Positions 17,027 to 25,579 of a stretch of 64,000 nt of DNA are shown piece after piece. The stretch is from Hyphomonadaceae bacterium UBA5336 (GTDB taxonomy: Bacteria > Pseudomonadota > Alphaproteobacteria > Caulobacterales > Hyphomonadaceae), in the NCBI GenBank assembly GCA_002408125.1, contig DHQO01000041.1:78163-142162 (forward strand). Direction: 5' to 3'. Both the position numbers and the translations under genes were made by a program. Under the pieces are notes generated by a model that did no database searches, had not been told where the DNA came from, and saw only the letters and a program-made list of their open reading frames with translations. Position 1 is the stretch's first letter; each line of letters opens with the position of its first letter.

Positions 17027-18967
17027 ATGTCTCGATCCTGCCGATCCCTGCCAGTGGTTCTTCTCGTTGCCCTGATGGGGCTTTTGTTGCCGGCAGCGTG
17101 TGCTCCGCGCGATAGCGGCCAACCCTCCCGGCAGGTTGCACGCCAGTCGAGTGAACTTTTTGATACATTGGCCGTGATGGAGCTTAGCGCCGAGCCCGAA
17201 CTTGTCACCCGGCTGGGCCTGCCGCCCGGCCAGATCGACGGGCAGGAGAATGCCGTGTTCGGCGACAAGTCCCAGGCCGCGTTCGAGCGCCTGCGCCTGC
17301 GCCGTATCGAGGTACTGCGTTTCCTGGAGGCCCTGCCGCTGGCCCCGGAAGGCAGCGCCCTGCGCGGCCATCAGGAAGTGGTTTTGCGGGCGTATGACCA
17401 CGCCGTGCGGATCGGCGAGTTCGGTCATGGCCGGGTCGAGCTGGGCGATGCTTATCCTTATGTGATGGATCACCGCTCGGGCGTCTGGATCGACCTGCCC
17501 GATCTCCTCGTACGCAAGCAGCGGGTGGAGAGCCGCGCCGATGCCGAGGCCTATGTCTCGCGCCTGGTCGCGCTGGGAAATGCGGTTGACGATGGCCGCC
17601 TGCGCATGCTGGCCGATGCCGAGGCCGGCGTGATCCCGCCGCGCTTTATCCTGGAGGCGATGTCCGCGCGCCTGTCCCGCGAACTGGCCGTGCCGGTCGA
17701 GCAGGACCGGCTGATCATCACGCTGGAAAACCAGCTTTCAGGACTCAGCGGGGAAGATCGCGGCGTGCTCCAGTCGATCCGCACCGATGCGCTGACCGCC
17801 ATGCGCCTGCGCGTGCGCCCAGCCTATCAGAGGCTCGGCGAGACGTTGGAGGCGCTGCAGGAGATTGCCAGCGATGTGCCGGGCGTATGGAGCTTGCCCG
17901 ATGGCGACGCTTATTACGACGCCGTACTGGCCATGCATGTCCATCCCGATGTCGACGCAGAAGCGCTACACCGCGAGGGCCGGGCCGAGGTCGAGGCGCT
18001 GACCGCGCAGATCGCCGCCGAGCTGAATGCACTGGAGGCCGAGGAGGCTGCTGCGGAAGAGCCCGTTGCCGTTGCGGTCCGCCCAGCGCCACAGCCGGAA
18101 TCTGAAGACGCGCCCCCGCCGCCGAGCGTGGCCGAGCGGCTGAGCGCGCTGTCGGCGCGCGAGGACCAGATGTTCGAACCGACACTGGAAGGGCGCATGG
18201 CCCTGCTCGGAGAGATCGAGCGCGTCCTTGGTCTTGCCCGCCGCGACCTGACGACGGTTGTGGCCCGCACGCCCGACCTGCCGGTGCGCGCCGCTCTCGC
18301 CGGGCCGGGCGAGCATCTCGCCGCGCTCGCGCTCTATGTCCCGCCCGCCCCCGATGGCAGCGCGCCGGGCCTTTTCCTGATCAACCCCACCGATACCGCC
18401 CGCCTGCCGCGCTATCGAATCCCGGCGCTGGTGGTGCACGAGACCATTCCCGGCCACCACATCGAGGCGAGCTTTGCCATGGAAGTGGCCGGCCTGCCGC
18501 TGATCCGCCAGCTGATGTGGGTGACAGGCTATGGCGAGGGCTGGGCGACCTATGCCGAGACGCTGGCGCTGGAAACCGGCCCGTTCGCCGATGACCGGCT
18601 GGCGCGGATCGGCATCCTGCAGAGCCAGCTTTTCAGCGCCGCGCGCATGGTGGCCGATACCGGCCTCCATCATATGCGCTGGAGCCGTGAGGAGGCGGTC
18701 GACTATCTTGTGGAGACAACCGGCATGCCGCGCCCCGCGGCCGAGAGCGAGATCAACCGGCTGGTGGTCTGGCCCGGGCAAGCCTCGTCCTATACTGGCG
18801 GGGCGCTGCTGATCGAGGCAATACGCGCGCGGGCCGAGGCCGTGATCGGCCCGGATTTCGACCTGGCGGCGTTCCACTACACCCTGCTGGCTGGTGGCCC
18901 GCGTCCGCTGGCCCAGGTCGAGCGCGACCTGGAACGGTGGTATGAAGCCCAGATGATTGGCGGCTAG
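17027..18967 (+). CDS. DUF885 family lipoprotein, putative zinc peptidase
   Basis: 646 residues. The N-terminus (MSRSCRSLPVVLLVALMGLLLPAAC) is a probable lipoprotein signal with Cys at residue 25, although Pro at -3 is atypical. DUF885 proteins resemble M3/M32-type metallopeptidases. Here the metal motif is HETIPGHH at about residue 471, an HExxxxH variant typical of DUF885, with a downstream GYGEGWATYAE that supplies a further ligand. A Glu/Ala/Pro-rich insert (about residues 335-370) interrupts the helical body. A TTG at 16997 could be an upstream start, but it has no ribosome site. It is followed by the VWA lipoprotein gene in the same direction. Confidence 0.8.
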   Translation: MSRSCRSLPVVLLVALMGLLLPAACAPRDSGQPSRQVARQSSELFDTLAVMELSAEPELVTRLGLPPGQIDGQENAVFGDKSQAAFERLRLRRIEVLRFLEALPLAPEGSALRGHQEVVLRAYDHAVRIGEFGHGRVELGDAYPYVMDHRSGVWIDLPDLLVRKQRVESRADAEAYVSRLVALGNAVDDGRLRMLADAEAGVIPPRFILEAMSARLSRELAVPVEQDRLIITLENQLSGLSGEDRGVLQSIRTDALTAMRLRVRPAYQRLGETLEALQEIASDVPGVWSLPDGDAYYDAVLAMHVHPDVDAEALHREGRAEVEALTAQIAAELNALEAEEAAAEEPVAVAVRPAPQPESEDAPPPPSVAERLSALSAREDQMFEPTLEGRMALLGEIERVLGLARRDLTTVVARTPDLPVRAALAGPGEHLAALALYVPPAPDGSAPGLFLINPTDTARLPRYRIPALVVHETIPGHHIEASFAMEVAGLPLIRQLMWVTGYGEGWATYAETLALETGPFADDRLARIGILQSQLFSAARMVADTGLHHMRWSREEAVDYLVETTGMPRPAAESEINRLVVWPGQASSYTGGALLIEAIRARAEAVIGPDFDLAAFHYTLLAGGPRPLAQVERDLERWYEAQMIGG

Positions 18968-19076
18968 CCCGGCTCCGCATCCTTCTGCATCACCTCATAA
19001 CCGGCACCGGGCTGCCCCAAAGATGACAGATTGGACAGGCTGAGTGGCCGCAATCCAGTGATCGGAGGGACTCAAC

Positions 19077-20819
19077 ATGATCAGGAAACACCATCTTCTG
19101 CTGGCCAGCGTGGCCGCAATCGCGGTTCTCGCCGCCTGCGAACAGGCCGGCGACCCGGTGCCGGCCGAAGCGCCGGAAGTCACCGATGCCGAGGCTCCGC
19201 CGCCGCCGCCCCCGCCCCCACCGTCTCCTGAGCCTCAGGCAGATATGAGGGCCGCGATGCCTTCGCCGGTCATGGCGCCGCCCGCTGGCTCTGTCGCGGG
19301 CGGCCTGACGCCGCCCCAGACCGCGCCGCAGCCCATGCCGGGCGATGTCGACCGTGAGCGCTATGAGGATGTCGAGATCAATCCGGTGAAACTGGTCTCG
19401 GAAGAGCCGGTCTCCACTTTCTCCATCGATGTCGACACGGCGAGCTATGGTGTCGTGCGCTCCTACCTCAATGAAGGCACGCTGCCGCCCAAGGATGCCG
19501 TGCGCATCGAGGAGCTGATCAACTATTTCGACTATACCTATCCGATGCCGGACGGCCCGGAGAACCCGTTCTCCATGAATGTGAACATCGCCCCCAGTCC
19601 CTGGGCCGAGGGCCGCGAGCTGATGCAGATCGGCATTCAGGGCTATGATATCGAGCCCGACGAGCGCCCCCCGCTGAACCTTACCCTCCTTGTGGATGTC
19701 TCCGGTTCCATGGGCGCCGACAACAAGCTCCCGCTGGCCAAGAAGGCGCTGGCCATGCTGGTCGACCAGATGACCAACCAGGACACGATCTCCATCGCCG
19801 TCTATGCCGGCGCGGCCGGACAGGTGCTTGAGCCGACAACGGCTACCGAGGCCAACAAGGGCAAGATCCTCGCGGCATTCGAGAACCTCTCCGCCGGCGG
19901 CTCCACGGCGGGCGGCGAGGGCCTGCGTCTTGCCTATTCGCTGGCCGAGCAGAACTTCAACGAGGATGGCGTGAACCGCGTCATGCTGCTCACCGATGGC
20001 GACTTCAATGTCGGCATCAATGATCCGGAACGGCTTGAGGATTTCGTCTCCCGCAAGCGCGAGACCGGCATCTATCTCTCTGTGATGGGCTTTGGCCGGG
20101 GCAACTATAACGACGCCCTGATGCAGAAGATCGCCCAGACCGGCAACGGCACGGCGGCCTATGTCGACACACTGAACGAGGCGCGCAAGCTGCTCAGCGA
20201 CGATCTCACCGGCAATCTCTTCCCCATCGCCGACGATGTGAAGATCCAGGTCGAGTTCAACCCGGCGGTCGTCGCCGAGTATCGCCTGATCGGCTATGAA
20301 ACCCGCATGCTGAACCGCGAGGATTTCAACAATGATGCGGTCGATGCCGGCGATATCGGTGCGGGCACTTCGGTGACGGCGATCTATGAGATCACCCGCA
20401 CCGACTCCGATGCCCGCCTGATCGATGACAGCCGCTACAATCCCTCGCCCGACCCGGCGAGCGAAGCGGCGCGGATGAACGAGTATGCCTATCTGAAACT
20501 GCGCCAGAAGGCGCCCGGCGCGGAGGAAAGCGAGTTGGTGACGCGCCCGATCACGGTCGCTGATCGTCATGACAGCATCGCCGACAGCCCCCAATGGGCG
20601 CAGTTTGCCACGGCAGTGGCCGGCTATGGCCAGCTCCTGCGCGGGGACCCCTACACCGCTGATGACTGGGGCTTCGATCAGGTGATCGAACTGGCGCAGG
20701 CTTCGAAAGGCCCGGATGAGTTTGGTTATCGCGCGGAATTCATCAACCTGGCGAGGCTCGCGAATACGGCAGCCGCACAGGCCCGGCTCGAGCCGGAAGG
20801 CACAGGTGGGCCTTACTAG
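19077..20819 (+). CDS. von Willebrand factor type A domain lipoprotein (YfbK-like)
   Basis: 580 residues. Lipoprotein signal MIRKHHLLLASVAAIAVLAAC with Cys at 21, then a Pro-rich low-complexity stretch to about residue 90. An N-terminal VWA-associated domain follows (VSTFSIDVDTASYGVVRSYL), then a VWA domain whose metal-ion site is complete (DVSGSMG at about 207, a Thr in GGSTAGGEG, and LTDGDFNVG), then a DUF3520-type C-terminal domain. Such proteins are envelope-located and probably mediate protein contacts; the ligand is unknown. The gene ends in a strong terminator. Confidence 0.88.
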   Translation: MIRKHHLLLASVAAIAVLAACEQAGDPVPAEAPEVTDAEAPPPPPPPPPSPEPQADMRAAMPSPVMAPPAGSVAGGLTPPQTAPQPMPGDVDRERYEDVEINPVKLVSEEPVSTFSIDVDTASYGVVRSYLNEGTLPPKDAVRIEELINYFDYTYPMPDGPENPFSMNVNIAPSPWAEGRELMQIGIQGYDIEPDERPPLNLTLLVDVSGSMGADNKLPLAKKALAMLVDQMTNQDTISIAVYAGAAGQVLEPTTATEANKGKILAAFENLSAGGSTAGGEGLRLAYSLAEQNFNEDGVNRVMLLTDGDFNVGINDPERLEDFVSRKRETGIYLSVMGFGRGNYNDALMQKIAQTGNGTAAYVDTLNEARKLLSDDLTGNLFPIADDVKIQVEFNPAVVAEYRLIGYETRMLNREDFNNDAVDAGDIGAGTSVTAIYEITRTDSDARLIDDSRYNPSPDPASEAARMNEYAYLKLRQKAPGAEESELVTRPITVADRHDSIADSPQWAQFATAVAGYGQLLRGDPYTADDWGFDQVIELAQASKGPDEFGYRAEFINLARLANTAAAQARLEPEGTGGPY

Positions 20820-20848
20820 GGCTCAGACATTGTTCGCATAAAAGAAAG

Positions 20849-20876
20849 GCCCGGCTGGATAGCCGGGCTTTTTATT
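20849..20876 (+). terminator. rho-independent terminator after the VWA gene
   Basis: GCCCGGCT (20849-20856), loop GGAT, AGCCGGGC (20861-20868), followed by TTTTTATT. Confidence 0.85.
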
Positions 20877-20925
20877 GCGGAGAAGTACAGGTCCAAGAAT
20901 TACAAGCCGCCCTCCCAACCTGCGA

Positions 20926-21018
20926 ATTCCTGCGAAAGCAGGAATCCGTGGGCCAGCCGTGGAGCTCGTGAATTTCCTGTTGAGATGATGGTCGATGGAT
21001 CCCCGCTGGCGCGGGGAT
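20926..21018. repeat. paired REP-like hairpins
   Basis: Two hairpins of identical architecture 53 bases apart: ATTCCTGC-GAAA-GCAGGAAT (20926-20945) and ATCCCCGC-TGGC-GCGGGGAT (20999-21018). Each has a perfect 8-bp stem and a 4-base loop. Similar intergenic palindromes occur as dispersed repeats in many proteobacteria. It lies where trmD would normally start, beyond the rimM stop. Confidence 0.65.
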
Positions 21019-21046
21019 TGGCGGATTGAGAGGGAGTACTCGCAAC

Positions 21047-21598
21047 TCAGGAAGCCGGTTCCGGCTCTTCTTCATCCCCACCCGTCCACAGCTCCCAACT
21101 GGCCACCACGACACGCCCTGCTCCCAGATCTACCTCCGGCACATCCTCCTCGGTGAAGGGGATATAGACTGCGCTGCCGCCACCGGCCGGGGCGATCTCC
21201 AGCAGGTCTCCAGCGCCGAAATTCTGCACGGCCTTCACCTTGCCGAGCGGCGTACCTTCAACATCCACCACCGCGAGCCCGACGAGATCGTCGATATAGA
21301 TCTCGTCCTCGTCCGGCTCGGGCAGGGCGCTGCGGGGGACATGGAGGCGTGTGCCTTTCATCGCGTCCCATTCCTCGCGCTGTAGCGGCGCCTTGGGCGT
21401 GACGATGAAATGATCTTTCGCCGGGCGCACGTTTTTCGCCTCTAGCACCACAGTGCCGGCCTCATCCATCAGCGGCCCGAAGCCGAACAGGGCCTCGGGC
21501 TCGGCGGTAAAGCTCTTCACGCGGACATCGCCACGAACACCATGGGCGCCCGCCAGGGCGCCCACGACAATCAGATCCTTCTGATCAGATTTGCTCAA
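21047..21598 (-). CDS. rimM: 16S rRNA processing protein RimM
   Basis: 183 residues. Ribosome maturation factor that binds S19 and assists assembly of the 30S head. The N-terminal domain shows LIVVGALAGAHGVRGDVRV. The C-terminal PRC-barrel domain carries EIYIDDLVGLAVVDVEGT and VYIPFTEEDVPEVDL, which are characteristic. It lies in the rpsP operon but is separated from rpsP by a crystallin-type gene, and trmD and rplS do not follow it. Confidence 0.93.
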   Translation of the reverse strand: MSKSDQKDLIVVGALAGAHGVRGDVRVKSFTAEPEALFGFGPLMDEAGTVVLEAKNVRPAKDHFIVTPKAPLQREEWDAMKGTRLHVPRSALPEPDEDEIYIDDLVGLAVVDVEGTPLGKVKAVQNFGAGDLLEIAPAGGGSAVYIPFTEEDVPEVDLGAGRVVVASWELWTGGDEEEPEPAS

Positions 21599-21611
21599 TC
21601 AACCTCTCCGG

Positions 21612-22562
21612 TTATCTCCCCACACGGCGGATGGAAGAGATATTGTCGTTCAGCCCGATATTGAGCGTGTATCCGACGGATCGGTCAATCGTCCGGCAAC
21701 GGCCGCGATAGTCCGGATCGGAACAGATCTCCCAGCGGCCGGAATTGACCTGGATAGAGGAGATATTGTCGTTGAAGCCGAGATCGCGGAGATAGCGGAT
21801 CGAGCCGCTGACCGGCAGGCTCTTGCCGCGCCCATCCGGGTCGACATAGACGATCAGGTCGGCGCCACGGTTGCCCCAGCTGCCATTGCCCCAATTGCCG
21901 TCATTGTTGCCCCATCCGCCGGAGCTGTTGCCCCAGCCACCATTACTATTGCCATAGCGGCGATAATCGTTCTGGTTGGCCGGACGGATCGAGCTGATGC
22001 GGTCATTGATGCCGCCGCCCGAGAAGGCCGCCGTATCGCCCCGGATGATATAGCAGTTCCCGCGATAATCCGGGTCGGTGCAGACCAGCCAGCTCCCTTG
22101 CCGCACGCGGATCGAGGAAATGGCGTCGTCCAGGCCGATGCGACGAAGATTGGGCGCTGCCCCGTTCAGGGAGAGGTTGGAGCCACGGAAGCCGGGATCA
22201 GCATAGATGGTGATCGCGCCACCGCGATTATTGTTGCCCCAGTTTCCGTTGTTGCCGCCCCAATTGCCGTTGCCCCAGCCGCGGTTCCAGTTGCCATTAT
22301 TGTTGCGGTCGTCGCGATCACGCCAGTCGCGATCGCGGTCACGGTCGCGCCAGTCATCATCGTCATGGTCGCGATCCCAGTCGCGGTCGCGATGATCCCG
22401 GTCCCGATCGCGATCAGCGGCGGGGCCACCGGCTGTGAAGGATTGAGCGGTTATACCGCCGGCAAGGGCAGCACTATTGTCACCGTCGGCAAGCGCCGGG
22501 GCGGCGAACACAAAAGCGGCGGTTGCAGTTGCAGCCAGCCGAGAGAACCATTTGCGGTCCAT
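21612..22562 (-). CDS. secreted beta/gamma-crystallin-type protein with Arg-Asp and Gly-Asn-Trp repeats
   Basis: 316 residues. The ATG at 22562 follows AAGGAG at 7 bases, and a signal peptide ends near ALA-DGDNS. Residues about 48-85 are almost only Arg, Asp and Trp (DRDRDRDHRDRDWDRDHDDD pattern), followed by Gly/Asn/Trp repeats (NGNWGGNNGNWGNN pattern). Two beta/gamma-crystallin units follow, about residues 115-205 and 235-316, with a second GNW linker between them. Each unit has two Greek-key motifs, and all four carry the (N/D)(N/D)xxSS calcium clamp (DDAISS, NDRISS, NDNISS twice). Calcium binding in the periplasm or outside the cell is therefore likely. Its position between rpsP and rimM is unusual. 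Confidence 0.85.
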   Translation of the reverse strand: MDRKWFSRLAATATAAFVFAAPALADGDNSAALAGGITAQSFTAGGPAADRDRDRDHRDRDWDRDHDDDDWRDRDRDRDWRDRDDRNNNGNWNRGWGNGNWGGNNGNWGNNNRGGAITIYADPGFRGSNLSLNGAAPNLRRIGLDDAISSIRVRQGSWLVCTDPDYRGNCYIIRGDTAAFSGGGINDRISSIRPANQNDYRRYGNSNGGWGNSSGGWGNNDGNWGNGSWGNRGADLIVYVDPDGRGKSLPVSGSIRYLRDLGFNDNISSIQVNSGRWEICSDPDYRGRCRTIDRSVGYTLNIGLNDNISSIRRVGR

Positions 22563-22674
22563 GTTTGGTCTCCTTACCAGTATCATGGTCTGGAGACTAA
22601 ACGAGCGGGCCTGAACGCGGTTTCATCGCCACATTCAGGCCCGGTTTAGCTTCTGTTCATCAAACAGAAGGGTG

Positions 22675-23121
22675 TTATTCGGTGGTTTCCGCCTCGGCTT
22701 CGGCCTCTTCAGCCGGGGCTTCTTCCTCGGCCGGGGCGTTTTTCGCCTCTTCCTCAGCCGCCTTGCGGGCTGCTTCCTTCTCGACCTTTTCCTCGGCGCG
22801 TTCCTTGGCTTTCACGCCCGGCTCGCCCTTGGTCGGGTTGTTGCCGTGCTCCCAGGCCCAGACCTTGCCGGCCTCGGTTTCCAGCGCGCTCAGGAAGCGG
22901 GCGACGCGGTCGGTCGGCTTGGCGCCTTTCGCGATCCATTCGGCAGCTTTCTCCGCATCGATCTGGACGCGGTTCTCGCTGTCCTTGGGCAGGCGCGGAT
23001 CATAGGTGCCGATCTTGTCGATGTAGCGGCCATCGCGCGGGGCGCGCGAGTCGGCGACGACAACGCGATAGAACGGACGTTTCTTGGACCCGCCGCGGGC
23101 GAGCCGGATTTTAAGAGCCAT
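22675..23121 (-). CDS. rpsP: 30S ribosomal protein S16
   Basis: 148 residues from the ATG at 23121, which follows AAGGAG. The conserved S16 body MALKIRLARGGSKKRPFYRV ... GTYDPR fills residues 1-85. The rest is an Ala/Glu/Lys extension ending in a run of acidic residues, as in several alphaproteobacterial S16 proteins (many other S16 are only 80-90 residues). The reading frame continues upstream through a repeat pair, which is not coding. It comes after ffh and aroQ in the same direction. Confidence 0.95.
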   Translation of the reverse strand: MALKIRLARGGSKKRPFYRVVVADSRAPRDGRYIDKIGTYDPRLPKDSENRVQIDAEKAAEWIAKGAKPTDRVARFLSALETEAGKVWAWEHGNNPTKGEPGVKAKERAEEKVEKEAARKAAEEEAKNAPAEEEAPAEEAEAEAETTE

Positions 23122-23168
23122 GGTGTATCTCCTTAAGTGTCTTATGGCGTCTTCGGATAGAGAGGATT

Positions 23169-23327
23169 CCTCCCCCGCTTGCGGGGGAGGTGCCCCGAAG
23201 GGGTGGAGGGGGGAAGCCACACAGGGGCGGCATCCGAATTGGAGCGGGGAAGCATCACGCCTTTCGCGGCGCACAGCCCCCCCCTCCGAGCCGCTCCGCG
23301 GCCCACCTCCCCCGTGAACGGGGGAGG
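23169..23327. repeat. inverted pair of REP-like palindromic units
   Basis: Left unit: CCTCCCCCGC-TT-GCGGGGGAGG (23169-23190) followed by a G-rich tail to 23213. Right unit, inverted: a C-rich tail from 23277, then CCTCCCCCG-TGAA-CGGGGGAGG (23306-23327). The two units face each other across about 60 bases, like a REP doublet. The pair lies between aroQ and rpsP inside an operon and would form a large stem in the transcript. Confidence 0.75.
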
Positions 23328-23359
23328 ACAGGCGCGATGGGATGCGGGGTTCGGGGCGA

Positions 23360-23650
23360 TCATGTATCGTCCCGGATCTGCTCATGGTGGCGGATGACCT
23401 CGGCCACGATGAAAGTGAGGAATTTCTGGGCGAAGGCCGGGTCGAGGCCGGAGGTGGCCGCGAGCGAGCGCAGCCGCGCGATCTGGATCGCCTCGCGCTC
23501 TTTATCCGCTGGCGGCATGCCGTGATCGGCCTTCAGCTTGCCGACCGCCTGGGTGACCTTGAAGCGCTCTGCCAGCGTGTGCAGCAGGATGGCATCGAGA
23601 TTGTCGATACTGGCGCGGAAAGCTTCGAGCTGTTCGGTGGGGGAGGTCAT
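23360..23650 (-). CDS. chorismate mutase (AroQ type)
   Basis: 96 residues. Converts chorismate to prephenate on the way to Phe and Tyr. All-helical AroQ fold: the N-terminal helix with RASIDNLDAILLHTLAERF (active-site Arg and the IDxxDxxLLxLLxxR pattern), then KxxxGMPPADKEREA with the catalytic Lys/Arg region, and FIVAEVIRHHEQIR. The ATG at 23650 overlaps the stop of the upstream small membrane protein gene (ATGA). Chorismate mutase between ffh and rpsP is a common alphaproteobacterial arrangement. Confidence 0.88.
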   Translation of the reverse strand: MTSPTEQLEAFRASIDNLDAILLHTLAERFKVTQAVGKLKADHGMPPADKEREAIQIARLRSLAATSGLDPAFAQKFLTFIVAEVIRHHEQIRDDT

Positions 23651-23856
23651 GACTTTTGCCACTGCTTCGGGTCCAGCGCGAGTGTGGCCACCACTGCGCC
23701 AAAGCCAAAGGCCATCAGGATGCCACCATAGGCGCTCACGCTGCCCAGATAGACGAATTCCAGGATCAGCCCTGCCAAGATGAACAAGGACATCACCGCG
23801 CGCACCACAAGCAGGCGCATCCGCGTGATGCTCAGGAGTTCAGTGTTGTCGCTCAC
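23647..23856 (-). CDS. small two-helix membrane protein
   Basis: 69 residues with a GTG start that overlaps the ffh stop (GTGA) and a stop that overlaps the aroQ start (ATGA), so it is translationally coupled on both sides. Two hydrophobic segments, about residues 17-35 and 40-58, suggest a small inner-membrane hairpin protein. No family recognised. The tight coupling supports it being a real gene. Confidence 0.65.
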   Translation of the reverse strand: MSDNTELLSITRMRLLVVRAVMSLFILAGLILEFVYLGSVSAYGGILMAFGFGAVVATLALDPKQWQKS

Positions 23857-25331
23857 TTCTTCTTCCCCCCTGGAAGACCCGGAAGTCCGCCGCCGCCGGC
23901 ACCGCCGGGCAGGCCCGGGAGGCTCCCGCCTGCACCACCAAGCCCGCTGAGACCGCCGGGGGGCATACCGCCCGGCATGCCGCCGCCCATGCCACCCATT
24001 GCGCCCATCAGGCCTTTCATGCCGCCGCGGCCCATCTTCTTCATCATGCCGGCCATCTGCTTGTGCATCTTCATCAGGCGGTTGACGTCCTGCACACTCA
24101 CCCCCGCGCCGGCGGCGATGCGCTTGCGGCGCGAGGCATTGAGCAGGGCCGGCTTGCGGCGCTCCTCGCGCGTCATGGAGGAGATGATGGCTTCCTGGCG
24201 CAAGAGGGTCTTGTCATCCACGCCCGAGGCATCCATGGCCTGTTTGGCCTTTTTCGCGCCGGGCAGCATGCCCATGATGCCGCCGAGGCCGCCCATTTTC
24301 TGCATCTGGCGAAGCTGGTCGGCGAGGTCTTCCAGGTCGAACTCGCCTTTGCGCATCTTCTTCGCCATGCGCTCGGCTTTTTCCTGGTCGTAATTCTCCG
24401 CCGCCTTTTCAACGAGCGAGACAATGTCGCCCTGGCCGAGAATGCGGCCCGCGACGCGCTTGGCGTCAAAAGCTTCGATCCCGTCGAGTTTTTCGCTGAC
24501 ACCGAGAAACTTGATCGGCAGGCCGGTCACTGCGCGCATGGAAAGCGCCGCGCCGCCGCGCCCGTCGCCATCCATCCGGGTGAGCACCAGGCCGGTCAGC
24601 GGCAGGCGTTCATGGAAGCGCTTGGCGGTCTCTACCGCGTCTTGCCCTGTCAGAGAGTCAGCCACCAGCAGGGTCTCGGACGGGTCGGCAATGGCGGCGA
24701 TCTCGGCCGCCTCATTCATCATCTGCTCGTCGATGGAGGTCCGGCCGGCGGTATCGAGGATGAGCACGTCATGGCCGCCGAGTTTGGCGGCCTGAATGGC
24801 GCGTTTTGCGATGTCGGCGGGCAGCTGGCCGGCGATAATGGGCAGCGCGGTGACGCCTTCGCCGGCCTGGTCAGCCAGGATGGCGAGCTGCTCCATGGCC
24901 GCCGGGCGGCGCACGTCGAGGCTGGCGAGGAGGACTTTCTTCTTCTGCTTGCCGGCAAGGCGGAGGGCGAGCTTGCCCGATGTTGTGGTCTTACCCGAAC
25001 CCTGCAGGCCGGCCATCATGATGACCGCCGGCGGGCTGTCGATCTTCAGCGTGGTGTCGGCGTCTTCCCCGCCTAGCATCTCAACGAGGCCGTCATGGAC
25101 GATCTTGATCACTTGCTGGCCGGGCTTCACCGCGCGGATTACTTCCTCGCCGACGGCGCGCTCGCGCACCTTCTCGATGAAATCCTTGACCACGGGCAGG
25201 GCGACATCGGCTTCCAGAAGCGCCACGCGGATCTCGCGCAGCGCGGCATTGACGTCCTTTTCCGACAGGGCACCGCGCCCGGTCAGTCCGTCGAATATGC
25301 CGCCGAGGCGGTCTGATAGCGCGTCAAACAT
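23853..25331 (-). CDS. ffh: signal recognition particle protein Ffh
   Basis: 492 residues. SRP54 GTPase that delivers nascent membrane proteins to FtsY and the translocon. N domain about 1-90; G domain with G1 GLQGSGKTTTSGKLA near residue 104, DTAGR and TRMDGDGRGG; M domain about 325-430 with SRP-RNA and signal-peptide binding motifs. The last 60 residues are a Gly/Met/Pro-rich tail. The start at 25331 (MFDALSDRLGGIFDGL) matches the family; an in-frame extension upstream is not conserved-looking. Confidence 0.96.
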   Translation of the reverse strand: MFDALSDRLGGIFDGLTGRGALSEKDVNAALREIRVALLEADVALPVVKDFIEKVRERAVGEEVIRAVKPGQQVIKIVHDGLVEMLGGEDADTTLKIDSPPAVIMMAGLQGSGKTTTSGKLALRLAGKQKKKVLLASLDVRRPAAMEQLAILADQAGEGVTALPIIAGQLPADIAKRAIQAAKLGGHDVLILDTAGRTSIDEQMMNEAAEIAAIADPSETLLVADSLTGQDAVETAKRFHERLPLTGLVLTRMDGDGRGGAALSMRAVTGLPIKFLGVSEKLDGIEAFDAKRVAGRILGQGDIVSLVEKAAENYDQEKAERMAKKMRKGEFDLEDLADQLRQMQKMGGLGGIMGMLPGAKKAKQAMDASGVDDKTLLRQEAIISSMTREERRKPALLNASRRKRIAAGAGVSVQDVNRLMKMHKQMAGMMKKMGRGGMKGLMGAMGGMGGGMPGGMPPGGLSGLGGAGGSLPGLPGGAGGGGLPGLPGGKKK

Positions 25332-25453
25332 CGCGTCCTTGCTCCTTTGCCTGCCTAGAGATTTCCAAGGTAGGCACTGTTGACCTGCGCACAAACCTCA
25401 AGCGCCCCGCTGAGCGACACTTCGCCGGGCGGGGGACCTCGCCTGGCTCCTTG

Positions 25454-25502
25454 CCTTGTTTCCCGAACGATCCTGAAGGATCGCGATGAAACGGGCTCAA
25501 GG
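25454..25502. other. structured hairpin upstream of ffh
   Basis: In the 248-base gap between ffh and the GNAT gene, nested pairings form a rod: CCTTG/CAAGG (25454-25458 with 25498-25502), CCCG/CGGG (25462-25465 with 25492-25495) and CGATCC-TGAA-GGATCG (25468-25483). No T-tract on either strand. It could be a leader element of ffh or a repeat remnant; strand is undetermined. Confidence 0.35.
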
Positions 25503-25579
25503 CTGCTGTCCTGGTCAAGGCGCGCTTGTCAGATTGCGCGAGATGTAAGCGCGCCTAGAAGCACACTTGCCCTGTGGAA

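Noticed and set aside
18990..20594. A 534-codon open frame on the minus strand across the VWA lipoprotein
   Set aside because: Antisense shadow; the plus-strand VWA protein has signal, MIDAS and C-terminal domain intact.
22166..22429. Short direct repeats that look like a CRISPR array
   Set aside because: They are the coding repeats (Arg-Asp and Gly-Asn-Trp) of the crystallin-type protein; spacers of constant size are absent.
25454..25502. 4.5S (SRP) RNA next to ffh
   Set aside because: The hairpin lacks the GGAA tetraloop and conserved asymmetric loop expected for SRP RNA.
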